A stretch of 8,446 nt of DNA, from assembly GCA_036490215.1 (NCBI GenBank), contig DASXEH010000027.1, forward strand, positions 1-8,446, in the 5' to 3' direction. The DNA is from JASHSH01 sp036490215 (GTDB lineage: Bacteria > Pseudomonadota > Alphaproteobacteria > Rhodospirillales > Magnetospirillaceae). How positions within the stretch are numbered: the first letter of the stretch is position 1; each line of letters starts with the position of its first letter. The translations under genes were made by a program, and so were the position numbers. The notes under the pieces were generated by a model that saw only the letters and a program-made list of their open reading frames with translations, searched no databases and had not been told where the DNA came from. This document shows positions 1 through 5,538 of this stretch, piece after piece.

Positions 1-1
1 G

Positions 2-1591
2 GCCGGCGCGCTGCCCTACGAGCTCGATACGTCCAGCGGCGGCATGGTGAAGCTGGTCATCGCCGGCAAGACGCTGTCGCCGGTCGAAATCTCTGCCGAC
101 ATCCTGCGCGCCGTGAAGGCGCGCGCCGAAGAACAGCTCGACATGCCGGTGACGCGCGCCGTGGTCACCGTGCCCGCTTATTTCGATGACGCAGCCCGCA
201 CCGCCACACGCGATGCCGCGCGCCTGGCCGGGCTCGACGTGCTGCGTCTGGTGGCCGAACCCACCGCTGCCGCGCTGGCCTATGGGCTCGATAGCGGCGC
301 CGAAGGTCTTTACGCCGTCTACGATCTCGGCGGCGGCACTTTCGATATTTCCCTGCTGCACCTCGAAAAGGGCGTGTTCCAGGTGCGCGCCACCGGTGGC
401 GATGCAGCCCTGGGCGGCGACGATATCGACCACGCGATCGCCGAGCATTTCATCGCACAACGCACCCACACGCTGGGCGCCGTCGCGCCCACAGCCGCCG
501 AAGTGAAGCAGGTTCTCGCCGCTGCGCGCGTCGCCAAGGAGCATCTGTCCGAAGAAGACTCTGGCGAGTGGGCGATCGAAATGGCCGGCACGGTCAGCCG
601 CCATACGTTGACGCGCGCCGAGATCGACGCGCTGGCCAAGCCGTTGGTCGAGCGCAGTATCGCGATCACCAAATCCGTGCTCGCCGATGCCGATGTGAAG
701 CCGGCCGATGTGAAGGGCGTGGTGCTGGTGGGCGGCTCGACGCGCATGCCGCTGGTGCGCCAATCGGTCGCGCAGCTTTTCGGCAGCGAGCCGCTGTCCG
801 ACATCAACCCCGACGAAGTCGTCGCAGTGGGCGCCGCACTGCAGGCCGAGGCGCTGACCTCGGGTTCCGATACGCTGCTGCTCGACGTGACGCCGCTCTC
901 GCTCGGGCTCGAGACGATGGGCGGCATCGTCGAAACGCTGATCCCGCGCAACACGCCGATCCCGGTCGCCATGGCCCAGGAATTCACCACCTGGCAGGAC
1001 GGGCAGGGGGCGATGCTGATCCATGTCGTCCAGGGCGAGCGCGAGATGGTCGATCTCTGCCGCTCGTTGGCGCGGTTTACGCTGACCGGCATCCCGCCGA
1101 TGGTGGCGGGTGCCGCGCGCATCCGCGTCACCTTCCAGGTCGATGCCGATGGTCTGCTGACCGTCAGCGCCAGGGAAGCCATCACCGAGGTCGAGCAGCG
1201 CGTCGAGGTCAAGCCGTCCTATGGCCTGACCGAGGACGAAATGGCCAATATGCTGCGCCTGTCGATGGAGCATGGTGAAGCCGATATGCTGGCCCGGCTG
1301 CTGGCCGAATCCCGGGTCGAGGCCGACCGGACCCGCCTGGCCGTGGGGGCCGCTTTGAAGGTGGATGGCGACCTCTTGTCAGCGGACGAACGGGCGGCTA
1401 TCGATGCGGCCATGAAACGGGTCGAACAGGCGGTGGCCGGGTCGGACCGCGAGGACATAGGGGCGGCAGCCGACGCTTTGGAACAGGCCACCCAGGCATT
1501 TGCCGAACGGCGCATGGATCGCGGCATTCGCGGTGCCTTGGCGGGGGTCAGCATCGACCGGCTCGAAGCCGGCATAGAGGATAAGAAATAG
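2..1591 (+). CDS. hscA: Fe-S cluster assembly Hsp70 chaperone HscA (5' end outside window)
   Basis: This is a specialised Hsp70 ATPase that, with the co-chaperone HscB, drives transfer of a nascent Fe-S cluster from the scaffold IscU in the cytoplasm. The reading frame is open from base 2, so the first roughly 90-100 residues, including the first ATP phosphate loop, lie outside the window; 529 residues are visible. In the visible fragment, VTVPAYF (about 55-61), AEPTAAALAYG (85-95), the phosphate-2 loop DLGGGTFD (108-115) and the adenosine motif VVLVGGSTRMP (240-250) mark the nucleotide-binding domain. The linker LLLDVTPLSLGLE (about 292-304), followed by ETMGGIVE, IPRNTPIPVA and QEFTTWQDGQ, is closer to HscA than to DnaK. 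The substrate-binding domain runs to about 420 (VKPSYGLTEDE) and a helical lid closes the protein. The tail lacks the acidic EEV(D)-like end of many DnaK proteins. The stop lies one base before the ferredoxin start, so the two genes are co-transcribed. Confidence 0.96.
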   Translation, partial: AGALPYELDTSSGGMVKLVIAGKTLSPVEISADILRAVKARAEEQLDMPVTRAVVTVPAYFDDAARTATRDAARLAGLDVLRLVAEPTAAALAYGLDSGAEGLYAVYDLGGGTFDISLLHLEKGVFQVRATGGDAALGGDDIDHAIAEHFIAQRTHTLGAVAPTAAEVKQVLAAARVAKEHLSEEDSGEWAIEMAGTVSRHTLTRAEIDALAKPLVERSIAITKSVLADADVKPADVKGVVLVGGSTRMPLVRQSVAQLFGSEPLSDINPDEVVAVGAALQAEALTSGSDTLLLDVTPLSLGLETMGGIVETLIPRNTPIPVAMAQEFTTWQDGQGAMLIHVVQGEREMVDLCRSLARFTLTGIPPMVAGAARIRVTFQVDADGLLTVSAREAITEVEQRVEVKPSYGLTEDEMANMLRLSMEHGEADMLARLLAESRVEADRTRLAVGAALKVDGDLLSADERAAIDAAMKRVEQAVAGSDREDIGAAADALEQATQAFAERRMDRGIRGALAGVSIDRLEAGIEDKK

Positions 1592-1592
1592 A

Positions 1593-1925
1593 ATGTCGAA
1601 GATGACGTTTGTCGAGCCCAATGGAACGCGCCACGAGGTCGATGCCCCCGATGGCCTGTCGGTGCTCGAAATCGCCCATCGCAACAAGATCGAGTTGGAA
1701 GGTGCGTGCGAGGGTTCGCTGGCCTGCTCGACCTGCCACGTGATCGTCGATGCGGCCTGGTATGGCAAGCTCGACGAGGCCAAGGAAGACGAAGAAGATA
1801 TGCTCGATCTGGCTTTCGGCCTGACGCGCACCTCGCGCCTGGGCTGCCAGATCATCATGTCGCCGGAGCTCGACGGGCTCGAGGTCACGCTGCCGGCCGC
1901 CACGCGCAACATGATGGTGCGCTGA
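1593..1925 (+). CDS. fdx: ISC-type [2Fe-2S] ferredoxin (adrenodoxin family)
   Basis: This 110-residue electron carrier is the ferredoxin that in ISC systems supplies electrons for cluster building on IscU. Four cysteines, C39, C45, C48 and C85, have the adrenodoxin-type spacing Cx5Cx2Cx36C, in the motif GACEGSLACSTCH and the later RLGCQI. The acidic stretch DEAKEDEEDMLD (about 61-72) matches the partner-binding acidic helix of vertebrate-type ferredoxins, and SRLGCQI is typical of the family. The start has AGAGGA at 1576-1581 upstream. It lies one base after the hscA stop, which points to translational coupling. The length is normal and no key residue is missing. The next gene, iscX, is separated from it by a palindromic repeat rather than by the usual short gap. 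Confidence 0.97.
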   Translation: MSKMTFVEPNGTRHEVDAPDGLSVLEIAHRNKIELEGACEGSLACSTCHVIVDAAWYGKLDEAKEDEEDMLDLAFGLTRTSRLGCQIIMSPELDGLEVTLPAATRNMMVR

Positions 1926-1939
1926 ATGGAGATCGGTAT

Positions 1940-2021
1940 CGTCATTGCGAGGAGCCACGCGACGAAGCAATCCATGCCGGTGCGCGAAAAGATGGATTGC
2001 GTCGCTCCGCTCGCAATGACG
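1940..2021. repeat. Family-A palindromic intergenic element, copy 1
   Basis: The outer arms CGTCATTGCGAG (1940-1951) and CTCGCAATGACG (2010-2021) are perfect 12-bp inverted repeats. The inner arms GCAATCCAT (1967-1975) and ATGGATTGC (1992-2000) are a perfect 9-bp pair. The element occupies most of the 135-nt gap between fdx and iscX. It shares GACGAAGCAATCCA (1961-1974) and GCGTCGCTCCGCTCGC (1999-2014) exactly with copy 2 near 4300. GGTAT occurs just outside the left end (1935-1939) and again at the right end (2021-2025), overlapping the last palindrome base; this could be a short target duplication or chance. Elements of this general sequence (GTCATTGCGAG...GAAGCAATCC) are widespread in bacterial genomes. 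Confidence 0.9.
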
Positions 2022-2060
2022 GTATTTTGTATCTCGGCAACTCGCTGACCGAGGGATTCC

Positions 2061-2255
2061 ATGCGCTGGGCCGATACGATCGACATCGCGATAGCGCTCG
2101 AAGACGCCCATCCCGACGTCGATAACCTCAATCTGCGCTACACCGATCTGCACCGCTGGATCTGCGAACTGCCCGACTTCAAGGACGACCCCAAGGCGTC
2201 CAACGAAAAGATCCTCGAGGCCATCCAAATGGCCTGGATCGACGAGCGGAGCTGA
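2061..2255 (+). CDS. iscX: Fe-S assembly protein IscX
   Basis: IscX (YfhJ) is a small acidic protein that binds the cysteine desulfurase IscS and iron, and modulates Fe-S assembly; its exact role is still debated. The 64-residue length is normal. Recognisable family blocks are RWADTIDIAIALEDAHPD near the N-terminus, the RYTDLHRWICELPDF block in the middle (about 26-40), and DDPKASNEKILEAIQMAWIDE at the end, which closely matches the E. coli protein (TDMHQWICDL and DDPQASNEKILEAI). GAGGGA at 2051-2056 lies at good distance upstream of the ATG. It is the usual last gene of an isc cluster after hscA and fdx, but here the 135-nt gap before it holds a palindromic repeat, so its mRNA may be processed or partly separated from fdx. 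Confidence 0.96.
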   Translation: MRWADTIDIAIALEDAHPDVDNLNLRYTDLHRWICELPDFKDDPKASNEKILEAIQMAWIDERS

Positions 2256-2279
2256 CGGGGGAGATGCTTCAGTCTTCAT

Positions 2280-2426
2280 CGTCACCCCGGACAAGTCGAG
2301 CGCAGCGAGACGCTGATCCGGGGTCCAGGAGAGAGTCGCGCGTCAGCGCCTTCCATGTCTCGACTCATGCGCTCGCTATCGCTCGCCGCTGGACCCCGGA
2401 TAACGCTACGCGTTTCCGGGGTGACG
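2280..2426. repeat. Family-B palindromic intergenic element, copy 1
   Basis: The element starts CGTCACCCCGG (2280-2290) and ends CCGGGGTGACG (2416-2426), perfect inverted termini. Each side can fold locally: ACCCCGGA (2284-2291) with TCCGGGGT (2317-2324), and ACCCCGGA (2393-2400) with TCCGGGGT (2415-2422). ATCCGGGGTCCAG (2316-2328) is also a 13-bp inverse match to CTGGACCCCGGAT (2389-2401), so alternative pairings exist. The segment between the hairpins (about 2329-2388) is closely similar to the second copy near 7280, including an exact 18-nt match at 2361-2378. The element fills most of the 193-nt gap between iscX and the DUF599 gene and ends 22 nt before that gene's ATG. Confidence 0.88.
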
Positions 2427-2448
2427 CATCGAGTGTGGAGACGCATCC

Positions 2449-3132
2449 ATGAGCTGGATCTCTCTCGGCGATGCGGCCGCGCTGGTCGTTTCGGTGGCGA
2501 TGTGGCTCGGTTTCGGCATGATCGTCGATCATTCGCCTTGGTCGGCGCGAACCCTGACCGTCGCCGTCAACAAGCAGCGCTATGCCTGGATGCGCATCGC
2601 GATGGATCGCGATTTCAAGATCGTCGATGCCACGCTGGTCGGCATGCTGATGCACAGCATCTCGTTCCTGGCTTCGGCGGCGCTGATCATCCTCGGCGTG
2701 GTTGCCGCCGCGCTGGGTGCGGTGGGCACCGATATGGAAACGGTGCAGCAGAAGATTCCCTTCCTGCACCCCGAGACGGCGGAACAGATCGAGGTGAAGC
2801 TGATCCTGATCGGCGTCATCTTCATCTACAGTTTCCTCAACTTCACCTGGAGCCTGCAGCAGTTCAATTATTGCTGCATCCTGCTCGGCGCCTCGCCGCG
2901 CGAAACCGTGGCCGACGACGAAAAAGCCCGGTTCGCTGAACGGCTTGGCCGGTTGCTCTCACGCGGCGGCCGCAGTTTTAACCGAGGGCTCAGGGGCTTC
3001 TATTTCGCGCTGGCAGGCCTGGGATGGTTCGTCCATCCGCTGGCCCTGGTTGGCGCCACCCTGGCCGTGGTATTGATCCTGGGCCGGCGTGAGTTTTTCA
3101 GCGTAACCCGCCGCGAAATGATGGATCGGTAA
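2449..3132 (+). CDS. DUF599-type inner-membrane protein of unknown function
   Basis: This 227-residue protein has four likely membrane helices, at about residues 7-27, 62-93, 116-147 and 184-211. Between helix 1 and helix 2 is a basic stretch with RYAWMRIAMDRDFKIVDATLVG (split here: RYAWMRIAMDRD then FKIVDATLVG). This is followed by SISFLASAALIILG, the pattern I associate with the DUF599 family (R..WM..M..R..RIVD..L....FFAS..IL). A loop between helices 3 and 4 carries charged residues (ETVADDEKARFAERLGRLL). The family has no established biochemical role and none is visible here. GGAG at 2437-2440 lies 8 nt before the ATG. The stop is 11 nt upstream of mnmA, so the two are probably one transcript. 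No Cys or His cluster suggests a metal or redox role. Confidence 0.8.
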   Translation: MSWISLGDAAALVVSVAMWLGFGMIVDHSPWSARTLTVAVNKQRYAWMRIAMDRDFKIVDATLVGMLMHSISFLASAALIILGVVAAALGAVGTDMETVQQKIPFLHPETAEQIEVKLILIGVIFIYSFLNFTWSLQQFNYCCILLGASPRETVADDEKARFAERLGRLLSRGGRSFNRGLRGFYFALAGLGWFVHPLALVGATLAVVLILGRREFFSVTRREMMDR

Positions 3133-3143
3133 GGATTGAAGTC

Positions 3144-4247
3144 GTGACGACTCGTGGACGCATCGTTGTCGCCATGTCGGGCGGGGTTGATTCCTCGGCC
3201 ACCGCCGCGCTGCTCAAGGAGCAGGGCTGGGACGTGGTCGGCGTCACCCTGCGTCTTTACGATTCGGGCGAGGCCGCGGGCAAGCCGGGCAGCTGTTGCG
3301 CCGGCAAGGATATCCGCGACGCGCGACGCGTGGCCGACACGCTGGGCATTCCGCATTACGTGATCGACGAGGAAGCGATATTCAAACGCGACGTGATCGC
3401 GCCTTTCGCCGATGCCTATATCAAGGGCGAGACGCCGATCCCCTGCGTCGCCTGCAACAGCACCGTGAAGTTCCGCGACCTGTTGAACTTGGCCAAGGAA
3501 CTCGGCGGCGACGCGCTGGCCACCGGCCATTACGCGCGGCGCGAGGACGGGCCCGACGGCGCGCGCCTCTTGAAGGGCGCCGATCCCGCGCGCGACCAGA
3601 GCTACTTCCTCTTCGCCACGACCAAGGAACAACTCGGCTTCGTGCAGTTCCCGCTCGGCGGCATGATCAACAAGGACGAGACGCGCGCCATCGCCGCGCG
3701 CCATGGTCTCGCCGTGGCCAGCAAGCCCGACAGCCAGGACATCTGCTTCGTGCCGGGCGGCGACTATGCGCGCATCGTCGAGAAGCTGCGCCCCGATGCC
3801 GTCGATCCGGGCGAGATCGTCGACCAGTCGGGCAAGGTGCTCGGCCGGCACCAGGGCATCATCCATTACACGATCGGCCAGCGCCGCGGGCTCAATCTCG
3901 GCGGCGGCGATCCGCTCTATGTGCTGCGCCTCGATGCCGCCAGCCGTCGCGTTGTCGTCGGCCCGCGTGCGGCGCTCGGCAGCCTGCGTGTCACGGTGCG
4001 CGATGTGAATTGGCTGGGCGAGGCGCGCGACATGGGCACGAGCATCCGCGCCGCCGTGAAGGTGCGCTCGACTCGTCCGCCGGCGCCGGCGACGATCACC
4101 TTCACCGCCAATAACGGCGCGTTGGTCGAACTGGATCAGCCGGAAGAGGCCGTCGCGCCCGGCCAGGCCTGCGTCATCTATGACGACGAGCGTGTGTTGG
4201 GCGGTGGCTTCATCACCCGCGCCCAGCATGAACAGGCGGCGGCTTAA
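3144..4247 (+). CDS. mnmA: tRNA-specific 2-thiouridylase MnmA (TrmU)
   Basis: MnmA thiolates U34 at C2 in tRNA(Lys), tRNA(Glu) and tRNA(Gln) using ATP and persulfide sulfur passed from a cysteine desulfurase, in the cytoplasm. The 367-residue length is normal. The PP-loop SGGVDSS lies at residues 12-18. The catalytic pair is visible as C104 in the CNSTVKF motif and C201 in SQDICFVPGG. TGHYAR (127-132) and DQSYFL (151-156) are family signatures, and TIGQRRGL marks the start of the C-terminal beta domains. GSCCAGKDIRDARRVAD after the PP-loop is the form common in alphaproteobacteria. The chosen start is GTG at 3144, with AAGGA (3131-3135) 8 nt upstream. The gene follows the DUF599 gene after 11 nt. 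MnmA's sulfur source in studied bacteria is IscS, which fits the Fe-S assembly genes upstream. Confidence 0.97.
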   Translation: MTTRGRIVVAMSGGVDSSATAALLKEQGWDVVGVTLRLYDSGEAAGKPGSCCAGKDIRDARRVADTLGIPHYVIDEEAIFKRDVIAPFADAYIKGETPIPCVACNSTVKFRDLLNLAKELGGDALATGHYARREDGPDGARLLKGADPARDQSYFLFATTKEQLGFVQFPLGGMINKDETRAIAARHGLAVASKPDSQDICFVPGGDYARIVEKLRPDAVDPGEIVDQSGKVLGRHQGIIHYTIGQRRGLNLGGGDPLYVLRLDAASRRVVVGPRAALGSLRVTVRDVNWLGEARDMGTSIRAAVKVRSTRPPAPATITFTANNGALVELDQPEEAVAPGQACVIYDDERVLGGGFITRAQHEQAAA

Positions 4248-4254
4248 ACAGTTT

Positions 4255-4357
4255 GTCATTGCGAGGAGCGTCATGGATTTGCGCGCGAGGCGCGACTCGA
4301 CGAAGCAATCCAGGGCCGCAATGACAATCTGGATCGCGTCGCTCCGCTCGCGATGAC
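4255..4357. repeat. Family-A palindromic intergenic element, copy 2
   Basis: The outer arms are GTCATTGCGAG (4255-4265) and CTCGCGATGAC (4347-4357), with one mismatch. The inner arms are GCAATCCAG (4305-4313) and CTGGATCGC (4329-4337), also with one mismatch. It shares exact blocks with copy 1: GACGAAGCAATCCA at 4299-4312 and GCGTCGCTCCGCTCGC at 4336-4351. Compared with copy 1 it carries extra sequence in the left half (about 4268-4298) and an additional GCAATGAC at 4318-4325. It begins 7 nt after the mnmA stop and could act as a 3'-end stem or processing site for that mRNA. It is more diverged than copy 1, so it is probably older. Confidence 0.85.
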
Positions 4358-4433
4358 GAACCCAATATCCATCCGCACCCTCGACGCGCGCAAGGCCCGG
4401 CTCGACGAGCTGGCCGATATCCTGGTCACTTGA
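4353..4433 (+). pseudogene. Possible N-terminal remnant of a GNAT acetyltransferase (26 codons)
   Basis: An ATG at 4353, inside the right arm of the family-A element, opens a 26-codon frame ending in TGA at 4431-4433. The peptide reads MTNPISIRTLDARKARLDEL and then ADILVT. The pattern IRTLDA....LDELADILV resembles the beta1-alpha1 start of GNAT N-acetyltransferases, in which a region with GG and GF motifs would normally follow. No such continuation is seen in any frame before element C. There is no clear ribosome-binding site, because the bases upstream are the repeat itself. I read it as the leftover 5' end of a deleted gene, though a chance open frame in GC-rich DNA is possible. Confidence 0.4.
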
Positions 4434-4437
4434 TCCG

Positions 4438-4455
4438 GCCTGCTGAAGAGCAGGC
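4438..4455. other. Short perfect hairpin between the two repeat elements
   Basis: GCCTGCT (4438-4444) and AGCAGGC (4449-4455) pair perfectly around a GAAG tetraloop. The stem lies between the convergent gene ends of mnmA and the - strand exported-protein gene. No T-run follows on either strand, so a standard Rho-independent terminator is not supported. It may still protect or define an mRNA 3' end. Confidence 0.45.
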
Positions 4456-4473
4456 GGGAGTTCAAAAACGATT

Positions 4474-4573
4474 CGTCATCACCGGGCACGCGAGCAATGC
4501 TCGTGTCCGGTGATCCACGCCTTTCTTTGATGAGGCAAAGACGTGGATGCCCGGGTCAAGCCCGGGCATGACG
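4474..4573. repeat. Family-C three-hairpin intergenic element
   Basis: The terminal arms CGTCAT (4474-4479) and ATGACG (4568-4573) close three successive hairpins. Hairpin 1: ATCACCGG (4478-4485) with CCGGTGAT (4507-4514), with CGAGCA (4491-4496) and TGCTCG (4498-4503) inside. Hairpin 2: ATCCACG (4513-4519) with CGTGGAT (4542-4548), with CTTTG (4525-4529) and CAAAG (4536-4540) inside. Hairpin 3: ATGCCCGGG (4547-4555) with CCCGGGCAT (4561-4569) and loop TCAAG. Adjacent arms overlap by one or two bases, so not every terminal pair can form at once. Elements ending in CCCGGGTCAAGCCCGGG-type stems are common between genes in alphaproteobacteria. The element sits between the convergent mnmA and exported-protein genes, where a two-way terminator or stability element would be useful. 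Confidence 0.85.
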
Positions 4574-4595
4574 TATCTGGAGTTCGCCTAAAACT

Positions 4596-5087
4596 TTACC
4601 CCGGCGGTGCGGCGGCGGTGGCCGGTACGGCTTGCCATTGCACCGGGCAGCTTCCCACCTGCGGGTAATAGGCCTGCGCTGGTCCGCAGTAATAGTAATA
4701 CTGCACCGGCGGCGGCACGACTGCGCCCGGCGGCACATAGGGATTCGGAAAGGGATAGACGGGTGCCGGGTAGAAATACCAGACGCCGCCGACGATCCAC
4801 CACCAGCCCGGACGGCCGTCATGGGGGCCGTGGAACCAGCGGCCGCCGCGCCAGATACCCAAATCATGCTCGCCGAAATGATGGATGTCGCCATGCCACC
4901 ACGCTCCTGGCCCCGGTCCCGCATGCGGGTGCGGCCCCGGTCCGGGATGCGGATGAAGCTCGCGATCGTGATGGAAATCATCGTCGGCGCGTGCCGGCGC
5001 AGTCGTAAGACCGGCCAGCACGCCCGACAGAATGATGCTTACTGCTGCGCTGCTCGAAACGAGCCGCGCTAAAATCCCCCGATGCAT
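4596..5087 (-). CDS. Small exported His/Pro/Trp-rich protein, function unknown
   Basis: This 163-residue protein has a clear signal peptide: a basic start (MHRGILAR), a hydrophobic core to about residue 29, and a likely signal-peptidase I site after APARA (A34). The mature N-terminal part (35-97) holds twelve histidines amid Pro/Gly dipeptides (HPHPGPGPHPHAGPGPG), then WRGGRWFHGPHDGRPGWWWI. The C-terminal half is Tyr/Pro-rich (WYFYPAPVYPFPNPYVPP), followed by YYYYCGPAQAYYPQVGSCP with two cysteines that could form a disulfide in the periplasm. I know this layout as a common uncharacterised alphaproteobacterial exported type but not a named function. The histidines could bind metal; that is inference. 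A strong SD, GGGGGA at 5094-5099, sits 6 nt from the ATG. It lies 40 nt downstream of the other exported-protein gene, so the two are probably one operon. Confidence 0.85.
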   Translation of the reverse strand: MHRGILARLVSSSAAVSIILSGVLAGLTTAPARADDDFHHDRELHPHPGPGPHPHAGPGPGAWWHGDIHHFGEHDLGIWRGGRWFHGPHDGRPGWWWIVGGVWYFYPAPVYPFPNPYVPPGAVVPPPVQYYYYCGPAQAYYPQVGSCPVQWQAVPATAAAPPG

Positions 5088-5100
5088 CGATAGTCCCCCG

Positions 5101-5125
5101 TTTCTTCAGTCCTAGTTTTCTTCAG
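5101..5125. repeat. Short direct repeat between the two exported-protein genes
   Basis: TTTCTTCAG occurs at 5101-5109 and again at 5117-5125, a 16-bp period. On the transcribed strand this is CTGAAGAAA twice in the 40-nt spacer between the two - strand exported-protein genes; the right copy touches the stop region of the upstream gene. It could be a protein or RNA-binding site in the intercistronic mRNA, or a slippage product. The copies are too short to exclude chance. Confidence 0.4.
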
Positions 5126-5127
5126 GC

Positions 5128-5538
5128 TTAGTTGACGATCCGCCATGACCCATCGGGCTGCAAGCAGGCGGTGCCGTGCGTCGGCTGTTCCTGGCCATTG
5201 ACCACCACCGTGCTTTGATATTCGCGGCAGGTCTGGCCATTCGGCGCGACGTAGGTCGGGCCGGCCGGATTGGCGGCCACGGCCGGTTCCGGCGGTGCGG
5301 CGACGACAGGCGGCGGTGCCGGCGGCGGCGCGTAGACGACCGGCGGCGGCGGATAGTAATAGGCCGGCGGCGGGTAGTAGTACGGGCCCGGATAATAGGC
5401 CGGAACGCCGACACCCACGCCGATGAAAACGCGCGCATCGGCCGTCTGCGGCGCGATGGCAAGGGCCCCCAGGCCCAGGGCAACGGCTACGCCCGCGGCC
5501 GCGAGGCGCTGGGTTGCGAAGCGTGACACGTTCACCAT
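5128..5538 (-). CDS. Exported Tyr/Pro-rich protein with surface-antigen-like C-terminal domain
   Basis: With the start at 5538 the protein has 136 residues. That ATG has a near-ideal GGAGGA (5545-5550) 6 nt upstream and places a standard signal peptide (MVNVSRFATQRLAAAG and a long hydrophobic core, cut near TADA-R) at the very N-terminus. The frame stays open 26 codons further up, but that part lacks signal-like features and includes the SD itself. The mature protein has a Gly/Val patch (VFIGVGVGVP), then a low-complexity Tyr/Pro/Ala stretch (46-86), then a compact end with NGQTCREYQSTVVVNG and HGTACLQPDGSWRIV (C104 and C125, possibly a disulfide). That end resembles the C-terminal region of Rickettsia 17-kDa-type surface antigens and related alphaproteobacterial envelope proteins. 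It lacks their usual glycine zipper, and no lipobox cysteine is present, so it is probably periplasmic or cell-surface rather than a lipoprotein. Confidence 0.85.
   Translation of the reverse strand: MVNVSRFATQRLAAAGVAVALGLGALAIAPQTADARVFIGVGVGVPAYYPGPYYYPPPAYYYPPPPVVYAPPPAPPPVVAAPPEPAVAANPAGPTYVAPNGQTCREYQSTVVVNGQEQPTHGTACLQPDGSWRIVN

Noticed and set aside
319..1212. A 297-codon open frame on the - strand opposite hscA
   Set aside because: It is Ser/Thr/Ala-rich with no domain pattern, and it lies antisense to unmistakable Hsp70 sequence.
1379..2294. Long - strand open frames across hscA, fdx and iscX (up to 250 codons)
   Set aside because: They run through two repeat elements and antisense to three recognised genes. 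No SD or known motif supports them.
3000..4274. A 424-codon open frame on the - strand opposite mnmA
   Set aside because: mnmA on the + strand has all its catalytic motifs, an SD and a normal length. The antisense frame is a product of GC-rich codon bias, shows low-complexity Arg/Ala/His composition and starts inside a repeat element.
4438..4455. Rho-independent terminator for mnmA
   Set aside because: The stem is good but no T-run follows on either strand.
1940..4573. Repeated palindromes as a possible CRISPR array
   Set aside because: Copies are hundreds to thousands of bases apart, differ in family, and have genes rather than uniform spacers between them.
4474..4573. Three-armed fold of element C as a tRNA-like gene
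   Set aside because: Arm lengths do not match a tRNA, and there is no T-loop GTTCRA, anticodon arm or CCA end; the termini match an intergenic repeat type.
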